Part shown: positions 28,396 through 39,795 of the stretch, piece by piece
Layout: each line of letters opens with the position of its first letter
How positions within the stretch are numbered: the stretch's first letter is position 1
NCBI GenBank assembly: GCA_014529385.2
Contig: CM043958.1
Location: 82,517,525-82,581,524, forward strand
Source: Adiantum capillus-veneris
Lineage: Eukaryota > Streptophyta > Polypodiopsida > Polypodiales > Pteridaceae
Direction of reading: 5' to 3'
DNA: 64,000 bases
Program-made: the position numbers and the translations under genes
The notes under the pieces: model-generated
What the model was told of the DNA's origin: nothing
Seen by the model: the letters and a program-made list of their open reading frames with translations, nothing else
Database searches by the model: none

Positions 28396-29889
28396 ATGGA
28401 TACAGAGGATATACAAGAGACCGCTAATGACAGGCTGATGTCTTTTCTTTACAAAGTTAATGAGCTTACAAGATTTCAAAGTGTCAAAGAGATTTTTAGT
28501 GCTGCCTTTGATCTTCAAGCACTTGTGGATGGCTTCTCCGCACAAATTAGTGACTTGAAAGAGATATATACATCATTGACCAGAGATCACAGGCTTGACA
28601 ATATTGTTCATTTTGTTGATATATGCAAAGCAGGTAGCTTGTCAAGGACAGGTATTGCAAAGAAGTGGTCAAGCCTTCATCCAGACTGGCAAAAGATCAT
28701 AAAGCCTTGCAAATTTCATGGTAATATGCATTTCCAGTTGGTAGACTATGACCTTGAACTTATCATTTTCTTCAGTGTACTCCCAACACCATAGGGCAAA
28801 GAGATTCCAAAGCAGATTTCTCAGGCTGAGGAGGACCAGGAGGAAGAGGAGATAGAGATGGAGTTCCATGAAGAGGAAGAGAAACTACAAAGCACTGAGA
28901 TGCTGGACATTGCAAAATTTAAAGCAGAAAACATCACTAAAGTGGAGAATGTTGACATTGAGGATGAAGATGTTGATCCTTTGCATTGCACAACAACATT
29001 TCCCACATACAAAGTTAACAAAAAGGAATATGTTTTGCTGAATGACATTCATCATCTTTTTGATCTAAGGGAAGATTATGCTTTGGCAGTTTTTGCTGAG
29101 TGGGGATCTAATGACATAGGATTTATTGATTACTCACCTTGCCCCTTAGCAGTCTTGGACACACAAGCAGAAAATTTTATTGACAGCTCAAGTGTTGGAA
29201 AGCATATGCAGGACATTGTTCTGAGATATGAGCAACAGGGTGTACCTTCTGAAGAGGAGTTCAATGAGATCTAGAAAAGGCTTAAAATAGAGCATATGGG
29301 AGAGGAAAAGACCAGAGATTATGAAGTAAGGCCAACTAGATCCATTGATATATGGGAACCTGCCTTGTTTGAGGAGGGTGAGTCTGCTAAGGTATGTTTA
29401 TGACAATTTTGCTTTGTCTTATTAATGTGATGAACAATTAACCAAGACATATTTTTGCAGATTGAAATACTGGACACAGACAAATTCCTTGGCAGGGGGA
29501 AGGGTTCCAGACCCTTAAATTTAGGAAGTAACCAGAGCTTGGGACACTTTATTGGGAAGCTCAACAAAGAAACTATCATTATATTCCATAACAAGTTTAC
29601 AAGAGAACCATTGCTGCCAATGCTTGCAATTAAAGCACTTGCAAAGGTTGTTGGTTCATATCAGCTTCCTCCCGGGTTAGAGAAGTTAATATTGGTGGAA
29701 AAGGAGGAAGCCATCAAAATTTTTGGATTCTTCCCTGGCCTTACTGGTTCTATAGCTGGTTATTTTGCAACAATGGAATCCTATGTGCTTGCCCACTCTG
29801 GGGACCTCAAGAGACAAATGATAGGCTACAATAAGCAGAAGTTTCTGAAGTTTAGGGGTGAAGTTGATGTACCTTCATCAAAAGACTGA
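28396..29889 (+). pseudogene. T1 gene 3: acidic protein of unknown family
   Basis: About 475 codons. Exon 1 runs 28396-29391 and exon 2 from 29461 to 29889, with a clean GTATG...TTTGCAG intron of 69 bases. The start MDTEDIQET is chosen as the first ATG after a possible acceptor (TTCTTAG at about 28377). The N-terminal 110 residues are helical and unrecognised. A Glu-rich stretch follows (about residues 140-165). The C-terminal part contains PTRSIDIWEP, FLGRGKGSRPLNLGSNQSLG and FGFFPGLTGSIAGYF. Two in-frame TAG codons (28792-28794, 29272-29274) interrupt it. I recognise no domain; its place in the element suggests a role in transposition or regulation. Confidence 0.6.
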
Positions 29890-29895
29890 CTTTGC

Positions 29896-32650
29896 TCAAA
29901 CCTGTACTTTGGCCCACTTTCTACCTTGTCTCTCTCTTGTAGCTAGCCATTGTAAGGATTTTTCATTTGTAGGTGAACTATTATATGAATTTTGTCTTTT
30001 CTGCTTGTTCTCGTGTAAGGCATTTGCTAAATCTGAGTTCAGTAGTGCTTTCTTTGTCATTTTTGATCTGGTTCTATGCCATATTTGTCTATAGAACCAT
30101 TGGAAAACCTCAAGCAAGCTGTTTGCCTTCACTGCACCTCCCCCATGTCTTGTATGCCTGAAAAACTTGGTTCTTGCTTGATAATGGGATTTCTCCATGC
30201 CTTGTGTAGACCATATGGACAGGGAGCCCCATCTCTTTACAAACCAGGGAGTGTGATTGTAAATTATATGCTGGCAAAGTAAAAGTGTGTCAATAATTAG
30301 TAAGTATGAGATTAATCATATGCTGCCAAACTAAAAGTATGTACATATTAAAAAGGTAAGAAAATAAATAAAAAACTTACCATGTAATGTGTAAATTCCT
30401 GATCCCAAGCATCTTTCATTGCACTTCTGAAGTTATTGAGCACTTTCTTGAAATTTGGCAGATCATTTTTGCCCCAGGATGTCTTATCACAGTAGGAAAA
30501 TACTTTGTCTAGTGATTCCCATACCTCTGCCTTTTTATTTCTTGATGTACCTTCAAGACCATGATCTTTGATGGCATTGTGGAGAGCTTTCCACTGGTTA
30601 TACTTCACATTGGATGAACCCTTCTTGGCATTTACCTTTCCTAGTTTGCCATGAAACCCTAGGAAGCTCTGGCCTTCACACCACCAACAGATACCTTTCT
30701 AGGCACATTGTTTCCATTTGAAGACCTCTTCAGGTCTGTTTCAATCTTAACCTTACCACTGTGAAGGCCAATTTCTGATAAAACCCTTTCAATACATTTG
30801 ACTGCAGCATCTCTAGCTGCTTTTGGCTGTAACTTCCAAGCAAACCCCACATACAAATGTACAATTTTCTCCACAATTCTGCAAAGAGCATGCAGAGTGC
30901 ATATGTGGACATTAGCAAGTGGAATATTTAAAACTGCTTTGAAGTTTGGATCTTGAGTATGCCTATTGGGTGCTTTGTTCCAATTTGCAGGATTACATTC
31001 TTTTGCCGATGCCATACAATACAGACAAGGGCTCTTTGCCATAGCTCCTTTGGAGACATTGTATATACATTTAAGGGTTTTAAGGTCTCCTCCCATGTGC
31101 CATTCCACCCTGTAACTTCCAAACCCTTCTACTTCAATCTCTTCCCCTAATTCTTGTGCATTAATGACTTCGGGTATTGTTGTTTGATGGAAAACCCAAT
31201 CCAGAACATCAAAGTCTTCACTCTCTACTTCAAAAGCACCTAGCCACCAAACATTCTTCTCCAATTTCACGCTGAAGTACTTGGTATCCTTCGGTTTCAA
31301 TGCTCTGTTCATTAAAGTTATGGAAATCCTCTCAATTTTTCTGTTCTTAACAATCTCGCATTCATCAAGCTTTATCACAAAACTGACAACACCATTTTCT
31401 TCTGTATGCTCTAGCTCATAGAATCTGATCATTTCCTTCTGAAGTGTCTTCAAGTCCAAGAAAATATTATTGAACTCGTCAAATTGAAGATCCCTCTTTT
31501 TACCATGATAGGTACCATGAATGTGGTGAGGCTCACCCAACATCTCCATTATCCTCTCATTGATCTTTTTCCTTGCTTGCTGCACAATGGATGGCTTTGG
31601 AAGCAAAGAGGACTTGAATTTACATTGCTTTAACCTTGACTTCATATTTCTGAACAACTTGCTATAACCATCTCTGCTAATGCCTACCTTATCCATAGTA
31701 TATTGCACATCCTCCTTGTCCAAGCAAGAGCTCTGCAAAAATCCCTCAATGCACTGCTCCTTTGCCTTTTTAAACTTCTTCTCTGTGAAAATATTTTTGG
31801 CAACCTTGGGAGGTAAAACATCACAATAATGTTTAGCTGCCATTTCCATGTTTGATGCAGAGTTTGGTTGTAGCAAAGTCCTAAATCAAAAGGTACAAAA
31901 TTAACTGATTATTGATCTTGTCCAAATGACACCAACAAAATAAACAAACAGTGATCAACTAAATTAAAGTTAACTGAATATTAATCATTTAATAAAGAAC
32001 AATAGCATAATAACAACCTAGCAAAAAGATTAACAACCTAACATAAGCATAATTATGTGGAGCAGAATCATAGTACAACTTAACAAAGAAAAGTAACCTA
32101 AGCATATTAACAAAGAATAGTAGCAACTTAACAATATAAAATAAGCATATATACCTTGCTGCTCTGATTCTCCTGCTGCAACCTCCTCCACCACGTCTCA
32201 AGGCTTCAATGTTCTTTAACTTCTTTTCTCTTTGTCTGTTTCCTAACATTGTATTCTTTCTTCTAGCTTGTTTGAGCTGAGTTTGTAGCTTTTCGTTGCT
32301 CTCTTTACATTCCTCAAGCTGAAGTTTAAGAGTATTTATCATTTGTTTGGTCAAATGATCTTCTAACTTAAGAATATCTCTCTCTGCCGCAAGACTCTGT
32401 GTATAACCCAACAACCCTCTTTGACCATCACCCACAAATTTTATCAAAGATGAACAATTTGAGAATGGGGGAGTGCTCTTTGTCATTGGGTCCACTGGAT
32501 ACAATCTTCCATCAGTGCAGAGATCAATGTGTTTTTTTTAATCTTGTCTCATTGCTTCAAATATGGACGAGGACACCTTTGCACATTTGTTTCTCTTGCG
32601 CACTGGACAAATAGCTCAATGTGTAGATGGTATAAGCTTCTCTTCTCCAT
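29896..32650 (-). pseudogene. T1 gene 4: putative DDE transposase, unclassified family
   Basis: Exons, from the 5' side: a first exon ending at 32155 (open from at least 32504; its true start is unclear), 31880-30381 and 30270-29896. Both introns have consensus sites and keep the frame. The first exon encodes a coiled coil (KQMINTLKLQLEECKESNEK). The core has SFVIKLDECEI (D, about 31364), EWHMGGDLKTLKCIY (second D, about 31090) with SPCLYCMA after it, VHICTLHALCRIVEKIVHL, then SLSIWSTQGMEKSHYQ (E, about 30194). The order D, GD.K, C..C, LH and QG.E is what I expect of an RNase H-fold transposase related to large unclassified eukaryotic DNA transposons; the family is not named here. A frameshift near 30661 and probably one in-frame stop in the first exon disable it. 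Confidence 0.7.
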
Positions 32651-32925
32651 GGAAGTCTGTTAACAGTATTTGTCAGAGATAGTACTATAGGGAAAAGCTC
32701 TGCAGATACGAGGAAGAAGACGACACAGAAAAGGTTTGTTTCGGCTTTTGGAAATTGTGAATTTTGGGCCAGAACTGACGTTTTCGTTAGTTTTGGAGGG
32801 AGTATTTTTTAGAATACTAAAGATCCTAGAAAGATTTGACAATGACATGTTTCGGCGGAGGTAAAAAGGACACAAACTCACCTTTTTACAAACATTTTAC
32901 TATTTTTAAAATAAAGTATATATTC
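32651..32925. other. T1 right subterminal region
   Basis: Non-coding sequence between gene 4 and the right inverted repeat. It is probably promoter or 5' untranslated sequence of the transposase. Confidence 0.5.
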
Positions 32926-32978
32926 TCTCTCTACATATTCTTACAAGGCACAAAAGTGACCTCAAAATTCCCCTAATG
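32926..32978 (-). repeat. T1 right terminal inverted repeat
   Basis: Ends CCTCAAAATTCCCCTAATG, the exact reverse complement of the left end. Good pairing continues for about 50 bases. Confidence 0.92.
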
Positions 32979-33000
32979 CTACTCTGAATTATTACACATG

Positions 33001-34581
33001 TAACATTTAATGGCCTAATAACTTGTGTGTAGTGGAAAATAGCATGAACATAGTGAGCATTTCATTAGAATAGATTCCTAATGACAAGAGTGCTTGGGTG
33101 GAGTGAGCAACAAAAAGCATAACACCTAGCTAGATAGCATGAACAATACTTCAAAAGAGAGAGAAATTAAGCAATTGACAACAATTGAGGACCGGATTTG
33201 CATGGAGCCGGTCGCCCCTCCAAAAGGCTTTGAATTATTGGTTTCTCCCATCAAGAGAGAAATTTTACAATACAATTCTTTGTGTTCCTTCAATACTAGC
33301 TAGTGCAATGAAGATGGAAACTTCATGCACTAAGCAAAACACTTATCAAACACAACATCAATTCCCTCACGATCTCAGACCCAAGACCTCACACACCTTT
33401 GAAGATGGTGAGAGCTAGCGGGGTATGAGAGTAGATTGAGAGGAAGAAGGAGTATTCTTACGAAAAAGATGTACATCTCCTCACATAATCACTCATATTA
33501 GCAAGCTTAGCTTAGTAATTAGCATGGTAGAGGAGATGAGCATGGATTGAAGCTTAGCTCTTGGTTGGATTTGCATCACAAAGCCAAGAGTTGTTGATGT
33601 AGGCCTCCCTTCTCGCAAGCCTGGAGTAAGTGGTAAGCTTTCCATTAAAGCTTGAGAAGGAGAGAGAGTCTTTTGTGCTTCACACATGAGATTGTGTGAG
33701 TATGTGTGTGTTAATGCCTTGCAAAAATCAGCCCCCTCTCTCTCTTGGTCGACCCCCCTTGTTAATTTCTAATGCTACAGCCTTATTGGACCTCCCCACG
33801 CCTAGCCAATGGAAATTAAGCAGCATAAGTGATAGCCTTCTGACATGTGTCCCCCTTTCCCCTTTTGTGAGAGCTTTAGGTAATTAATAAATTCAACTAA
33901 ACTCTCATTGGACCCCTTTGCCTCCTGGCCGATAGGAATCAGGCAAGCCATTGGGTTGTTGAATGCTCATTGGTCCTCTTGGGAGACTGACCAATAGTCT
34001 TCTAGAGAGCTTAATTCTTATTGGTTCTTTTATTAAGTGTTTTTAAATTAATTAAAGTAGATTTACTCTAGCCTAATTCTCATTGGTCCACCTCCAAGGC
34101 CATCCAATAGGATTTGAGTACACCTTGTGGGCATCTGGGCTAGGGAGCTGACATGTGTCTCTCTTTCCCCTTGTGTACAAATGAAGCTTGTGAGTGTGTA
34201 TGTGAGTTTCTCTCTCATCCCCTACTTGCAAGGCTCGCCCCTCCTATGTAGGGATTATAAGACTTTTTGTGACACACATAAAGCATCCAATTCCCCTATT
34301 GTTTGACCTTTGGACACAACCTTTGAATTTTGGAACCTTAGCATTTTGGAAGTCTTAATGGGCTAAACCTTTGGGTCTCTTAAGCCCATTGTTGCACATT
34401 GCTCTTTTGCAGATGGCCCCCCCTTTGGATCCCTACTTTCCTTCCTTTGGATCCCTATTGTGGCCGGTCTGCTAGCTTAACCAACATTCTCGCTTTTTCT
34501 CCCCTGTCACTTCCCCGTATTAAATGATCGGTTTAATATGAGAAAATCATTTAGGAGAATTAGATATTGATTATTATGACA
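33001..34581 (-). repeat. Solo LTR of the G1 family
   Basis: About 1581 bp, aligned end to end with the G1 LTR (TGTAACATTTAATGGCC...TTATGACA) but clearly more diverged. No primer site, polypurine tract or internal region adjoins it. ACATG precedes it (32996-33000) and ACACATG follows it (34582-34588), which fits an ACATG duplication with an extra AC. It lies 22 bp outside the right end of T1. The ATTGG...CCAAT pairs are recognisable here too. Confidence 0.9.
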
Positions 34582-34588
34582 ACACATG

Positions 34589-35470
34589 TCTGCTATAACT
34601 GGATGCCAAGAAACCAAACTATGGCAAGAAATTGTGGGAGAAAACTGACAGAGTCTCCTCTGTAAACTGAGCAAAAAACTCAAGTACAATCTCTACTATA
34701 AACAGTCAAGGCATTGCTAAGCATGACATTTTAATGCTTCTCGAGCTTAATCCACTTAGCATATTTATCATCCAAGGCACTGCTAAGCACATCAGTCGAA
34801 TCTTCATTAGCTGGTCATGAAATACAATTCAATTGAAGCACCAATTAACAGTGCATTGCAAGAGATGAAATTCCAAACAAGATTCCAGTTCCCAAAACCT
34901 TGCTGAAGCTCAAAATTTCCTAGATGGCACTACGGAGGAGCTGACCAGACTAGTGCGGAATCGGCCCCCGGTGAATCTTTAACGACCAATATCTTGGCAA
35001 CCAGGAATGATACTCAAGAGGGCATTTGAATAATCAACATCTTATTCTTAACAATAAGATAAAACACCGGGGTGTTCTATACATCATGCCACTTGGGGTT
35101 GAGACAATCCAATCCAACAAATCTAAAAGTTGTATTGGGTTTGATAATCTCTCAAGGAGATGATGTTACCATCATAGCAATAAACACATTTCTATTTTGT
35201 GAGTCTTGAACTCAACCTATTCTTCTAAAGTGTTTTGACTATGGAACATGTCCAAAAGGGACAACGACTGGGTTGTTTTTCATATGATGCAAAGTGAGGG
35301 CACCTCTCCAGATGCAATTACATATGCATTACAATTAAAAAATAAACCACAGTTTGATCACCAAATGGTGACCACATGGATAGAGAATCACATAAAACCA
35401 AGACAGATTTCAAAAAGGGTTAGATAGAGAGAATAACATGTGTAATTGAAAGATCAAGTGTTGGTTTCGA
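34589..35470. other. Old layer, probably part of a decayed copia leader
   Basis: Contains CTGACAGAGTCTCCTCTGTA (about 34648), which resembles the GGCAGAGTCTCCTTTGTA repeats of the C1 leader (21435). Otherwise nothing is recognisable and no supported gene is present. Confidence 0.3.
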
Positions 35471-35489
35471 ACCCTACAATTTTAGATAC

Positions 35490-35494
<5 letters not shown>

Positions 35495-35551
<57 letters not shown>

Positions 35552-35563
35552 AGGGAGAGAGAG
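35495..35563. repeat. (GA)n microsatellite
   Basis: About 70 bases of GA repeats, the last part interrupted as GGGAGAGGGAGAGG. Confidence 0.95.
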
Positions 35564-35686
35564 CTAGAAATCTATAATGTTTTGAGAACTTATCTAAAGA
35601 GACATATTGTAAAGTTAAGTTTTGTGGACGAAGTACTAGAGCAACTACACTTACATTGTCTCTTATTTTTTTCCATTAGGAACGTT

Positions 35687-36160
35687 ATGGCACCTAGGGT
35701 ATCTGCTGAATGTTTTGGTCATGGATTGGAAGCAATGGAGATAGTATTGGATCATATAATGATTCACTACTCTTAGAGAAAGAAAGGTGACTTCTTTCAA
35801 AGCATTGTTTGAGGTTTCTTTCTGGGTGTTACTATAGAAGAAGCTTGGATAACCTACAATCGCACTCCCATGACTCGAGTTGGGGTACCCTTTCACCAAG
35901 TGTTTGTCAGAATCTAGAATGATCCCAGTCAATGGTTTTGCAACCTACGCCTTTTTCATATTCGAGTAAAGTTGGGATACTCAAATACCCTCTACCTTGA
36001 TTCTGAGTTAGATTGTTGTTCTATATCTGAAGCTTATAGAAAAATTAATGCTTTAAAGAGCATTGTAGGGCCTGATAAGATAGAGAATCATAAGGAGCCT
36101 ATTTTCAAGTATCCCAAAGCTAAACGCTCTTTTCCCATTTTCAAATGTAGATGGCGTTGA
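35687..36160 (+). pseudogene. Broken unknown reading frame
   Basis: One frame reads through 35687-36160 with three stops (about 35774, 35808 and 35912). It gives MAPRVSAECFGHGLEAMEIV, then EEAWITYNRTPMTRVGVPFH, then LYLDSELDCCSISEAYRKIN and KSIVGPDKIENHKEPIF. The stop-free parts look protein-like and are much longer than chance. I do not recognise the family. It may belong with the coiled-coil frame downstream. Confidence 0.35.
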
Positions 36161-36405
36161 TCATGTATTGAGCAGAACATTTATCTATTGACAAAAATGA
36201 TTGATGAGCATTTTGGTTTTTTTGCCACTTCTCATGCAATCCTTTGTTATTTCTCACATCTAGATAGAGATGATGTGTTTTTTTGTTTTTAAAAAAGAAA
36301 GCACTTAAAAAGTGAATATTCTAGGAGGGCTGTTTTTTAATTTACAAGCATCCAAACCTTTCTCTTTGGTTGTCACATTTCTCTTTGCAACCACTGTAGT
36401 TTTTT

Positions 36406-37260
36406 ATGTACCATAAAATGAAGATTAGTCATGTCATTCCACTCGCTATTGAAACCAATGGCTTGATATCTTCTCAAATAGTTGCAAGTGCATCAATTAA
36501 TGAAGAGGAGATACTGTCATCTCTTCCTATTCGCAATGTGCGTGCGGCAAAGAGAGCAGGTCAAAATGTTGGGAGGAATAGTGCATCAACTAATGAAGAG
36601 GATATATTGTCATCTCTTCCTATTCGCAATGTGCGTGCGGCAAAGAGAGCAGGTCAAATTGTTGGGAGGAATAGTGCATCAGCTAATGAAGAGGAGATAT
36701 TGTCATCTCTTCCTATTCGCAATGTGCGTGCGGCAAAGGGAGCAACTCAAAATGTCGAGAGGAATTCTAAAAAGAAAATTATTGAAACTCTGCTAGAGAT
36801 CAAAGCCTCCTACAATAGGATGGAGACAATACAAACCAATATCTCTGATGTGGTTGAAACTTTAAGCTGTGCATTGCACATTGAAAGTGGGATACTGTGG
36901 AAATTGTGAGAAAAGACAAAAGCAACAAACTTGCAAAGATTAGAGAGTGAGGCATACTTGAGAGAGAAACTTTCTAAAGTTGAGGATTCTCAAAAGATGA
37001 TACTGACATCTATTGAGAATCTTCAAAAAGAAGTTTGAAGGAGTCAACATGAATCAAAAGGATGAATTCAAGACAATACTCTATGACACATCGTGCCAGG
37101 ATTGAGAAGTAATGTCAACAAGCTGGGTGCTTTGACAAAGGTTCAAGGTTCAAGACTTTCAGATATCCAAGCTACCTCAAATAAATTAAGTGCTTTGGCT
37201 AAATTAGTTTGACCAAAGCAACACAAGTTTCTCAACGATCTAATCCTACCAATGGATGAA
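36406..37260 (+). pseudogene. Unknown coiled-coil protein with three 31-residue repeats, broken
   Basis: The first open part (36406-36909) contains three 93-bp repeats (from about 36492, 36585 and 36678), each giving EILSSLPIRNVRAAKRAGQ with few changes. A helical region follows (KIIETLLEIKASYNRMETIQ). After stops, a plus-strand frame continues LREKLSKVEDSQKMILTSIE and later LSDIQATSNKLSALAKLV. This looks like a structural or Gag-like coiled-coil protein, but I cannot name a family. Confidence 0.4.
36492..36770 (+). repeat. 93-bp tandem repeat, three copies
   Basis: AATGAAGAGGAGAT... recurs at 36499, 36592 and 36685 with exact 93-base spacing and high identity, and the frame is kept in all copies. 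Confidence 0.92.
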
Positions 37261-37462
37261 ATATGTATTGCTATGTTGTATCTTCTTCTTTTTTTGAGTC
37301 ACTATCACGGTGTTAATTGTATTCAGTTTAGAGGATATAATTTGATGTTCCAATTTGTATTGATTTTTTATTATGCATAAGAATGTCCTTTTAATTAGAC
37401 TGATCAAAATTATAACAAGTACCTTACATGAGATCTATTTGCACGTGATTTCATAGATGGTA

Positions 37463-39065
37463 TGTAATGGAAATGGCCTATGAACTTTGAGAGTAGCGGA
37501 ATTAGGAATTTAGATAAATGACTTTTGTGAGATTATGTTGTGAGCATAGCAGGTGAACTTAATTGATGGTAGCAACATAAACATGGTACTTAGTTAACTT
37601 GGCATGAACAATACTTTTGCAAGAGAGAGAGTTTAGAGAACATAACAACAATTGAGGACCGGATTCATACGGAGCTGGCGGTCCCCCCTCCAATAGGCTT
37701 TTGTATTATAGTTTCTCCCATCAAGAGAGACTTGGTACAATACAATCTTTGTGTTCCTTATGAACTTGGTGATGCAATGAAGATGGAAAGCTTCATGCAT
37801 CACAAGCATAACATAACCTTTGTAGAAAGAATTAACTATCCCAAGCCTCAGTCCCAAGGCTTGAAATACCTTCGAAGGTGGAGAGAGCTAGCGGGGAATG
37901 AGGATAGGGAAGAGGAAGAAGAAACATTCCATAGGAGAAAGAAATAGTTCCTCACTTATCATCACTCTTCTTGCTAGCATACATAATAGCATAGTAATGA
38001 AGATGGAGAAGATGGTAAGCTTAAGCATTGAAGCATGGCTCTTGGTTGGATTTGCATTCCATAGCCAAGAGTGTTGGTGTAGATTCTCACTTCTCACAAG
38101 CTTGGAGAAGGAGGTGGAGTTCCTCAACTTTCACCAAGTGAGAATGATCCACAAAATGAGTGTGTGTGTGTGGTGTATATCCCCCCTAGCACCCCCCTTG
38201 CATGCTTGGGGTAAGTTGTAGCTTTTACACATGTTTCAAGCTCATTGGATCCCCTCTCCTCCCTAGCCAATCACATGCAGCATGCATTCAAGTACATGAG
38301 TAGTCTTTGGACAAGTGCCCTCCTTACCCCTTAGAGAGAGAGAGCTTGAAAATATCTAGATATTTGTTGGATGGAACTAGAAGCTCATTGTACCCCTCTT
38401 TAGCCCAACCAATAGCATCAAGCACACCATGTGGTTAAGCTTAGGGAGATTAGGGAGAGTCTGACATGTGTCCCATTTGCCCTTTGAGAAAAGGTGTGCC
38501 CTTTGGGTGAGTGGAAGGTTAAGTCAAAGATTCCCCTAACTTGGGACTTTCATGCATAGGAAGATTCTCAAGAACCTTCCTCATTAAGTTTGTAGGGTCT
38601 CTTTTTGACTCAAGCACCTTATCCCCCAAGCATGGGAAGCTTCTCAAGCACCTTCCTCATTAAGTTTGTAGGATCTCGTTTTGACTCAAGCACCTTACCC
38701 CCCATTAAGTATGACAAGCACCTCAAGTACCTCATTCATCATGCATGACAAGCAGCTCAAGCACCTTAGTCATCAAGCACGACAAGCACCTCAAGCTTAG
38801 GTTGGGTTCCCACCTCAAGCTCAACCCTAGCTTGCCTAAGTTCAAAGGACTTTTAACACTAACCATTGGAGGTTTTCAATGAAGCTAATGCTAAGGTCTT
38901 TTAAGCTCCATTATATGCACATTGCTCTTTGATAGACTACCTCCTTTTGGACCCTTATTGAGAGGTAACCATCTCTCCTCTTGGTCCCCTGCTAAGGTAA
39001 GTCTAGAAGCACTTATTGCACATTGCTCTTTGATAGACCATGTTCTTTTGGACCCTATTGAGATA
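37463..39065 (-). repeat. G2 left LTR, first part
   Basis: 1603 bp up to the AGATA at which N1 is inserted. From about 38560 to 38830 it holds a degenerate tandem array of CTCAAGCACCTTA... units, also present in the other LTR (about 56140-56400). Confidence 0.9.
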
Positions 39066-39541
39066 TGGAATTGGAGATGATCTCTTGAGACATCTAATTC
39101 CAGTGTTAGAACATTTCGGCTACTGGTGATGTGTTAGTTTAGACAGTCGACTGGACAGAGAATCAGAAACTGAACTGGAATTTACCTACTGGAATGAGAA
39201 TCAGACTATGTACTGAGAACAATGTTCAGATTCAGATTCAGAGTATTGGATACAGAGTAAGTATAACTGGAATATCTGCCGTGATTGGGTTACAATGAGT
39301 ATGGTATGATTTACAAAGAGAGTACAACCGACAACAACTGCCAATGATTGACAACTCAAGTACAAATGTTGCCAAAATGCTAACCCAAATGCCAACAATT
39401 GCCAACCCGATTACAATGTAACGGGTCCTATTTATACATCTTGGGTTTACCATAGTAATTATCGTAGTAATTACTAACTAATTCGCTTCCCGTCTCATAA
39501 GAGAATGTTCCCACTTAGTGAAACCATCTCAGCCGTCTACA
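39066..39541 (-). repeat. N1 left LTR (3' LTR)
   Basis: 476 bp, TG...CA ends, preceded by AGATA. Followed by a purine tract on the element's strand (AAGAAGGGAAGGA). Confidence 0.9.
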
Positions 39542-39795
39542 TCCTTCCCTTCTTTCTTGATTTTGGCAAGATTTCAAAATTTTTGAAAAATTCCCCTGTC
39601 TGATTCTGATTTGAGACTGAAAAATCCACCTTCTGGTTCTAATGTTGGGGATTGTACTTGACCAATGACAGAGTGGACATACAAAGATTGCGAGAGGCAG
39701 CTGAAAAGGCCAAGGTAGAGCTCTCATCGTCTACACAAACTGATATCAACCTTTCAGTTGAGGATGAAAAGTCGCCACCGAATTCTGAGATGGAA

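Larger units (their letters stand above)
22787..32978. mobile_element. 10.2-kb DNA transposon carrying H3-Ulp1, BAH-like and transposase genes (element T1)
   Basis: The two ends are inverted repeats of about 50 bp (22787-22839, 32926-32978) sharing CATTAGGGGAATTTTGAGG exactly. Inside are four intron-containing genes in the order plus, minus, plus, minus. If the transposon proper starts at GGGG (22792) and ends at CCCC (32973), both sides are flanked by TA, and the empty site would read ...GTCATTAATGCT.... No LTR, polymerase, integrase or capsid gene is present. The ends do not match CACTA, hAT (8-bp duplication) or MULE (9-11-bp duplication) hallmarks. All four genes look like once-functional coding sequence with few inactivating changes, so the copy is a relatively recent relic. 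I know of no described transposon with this gene set. Confidence 0.85.

Noticed and set aside
22787-32978. Polinton/Maverick or virus-like element (because of the Ulp1/adenain-like protease)
   Set aside because: No polymerase B, retroviral-type integrase, packaging ATPase or capsid gene in 10 kb; the protease is fused to a histone and the genes have introns.
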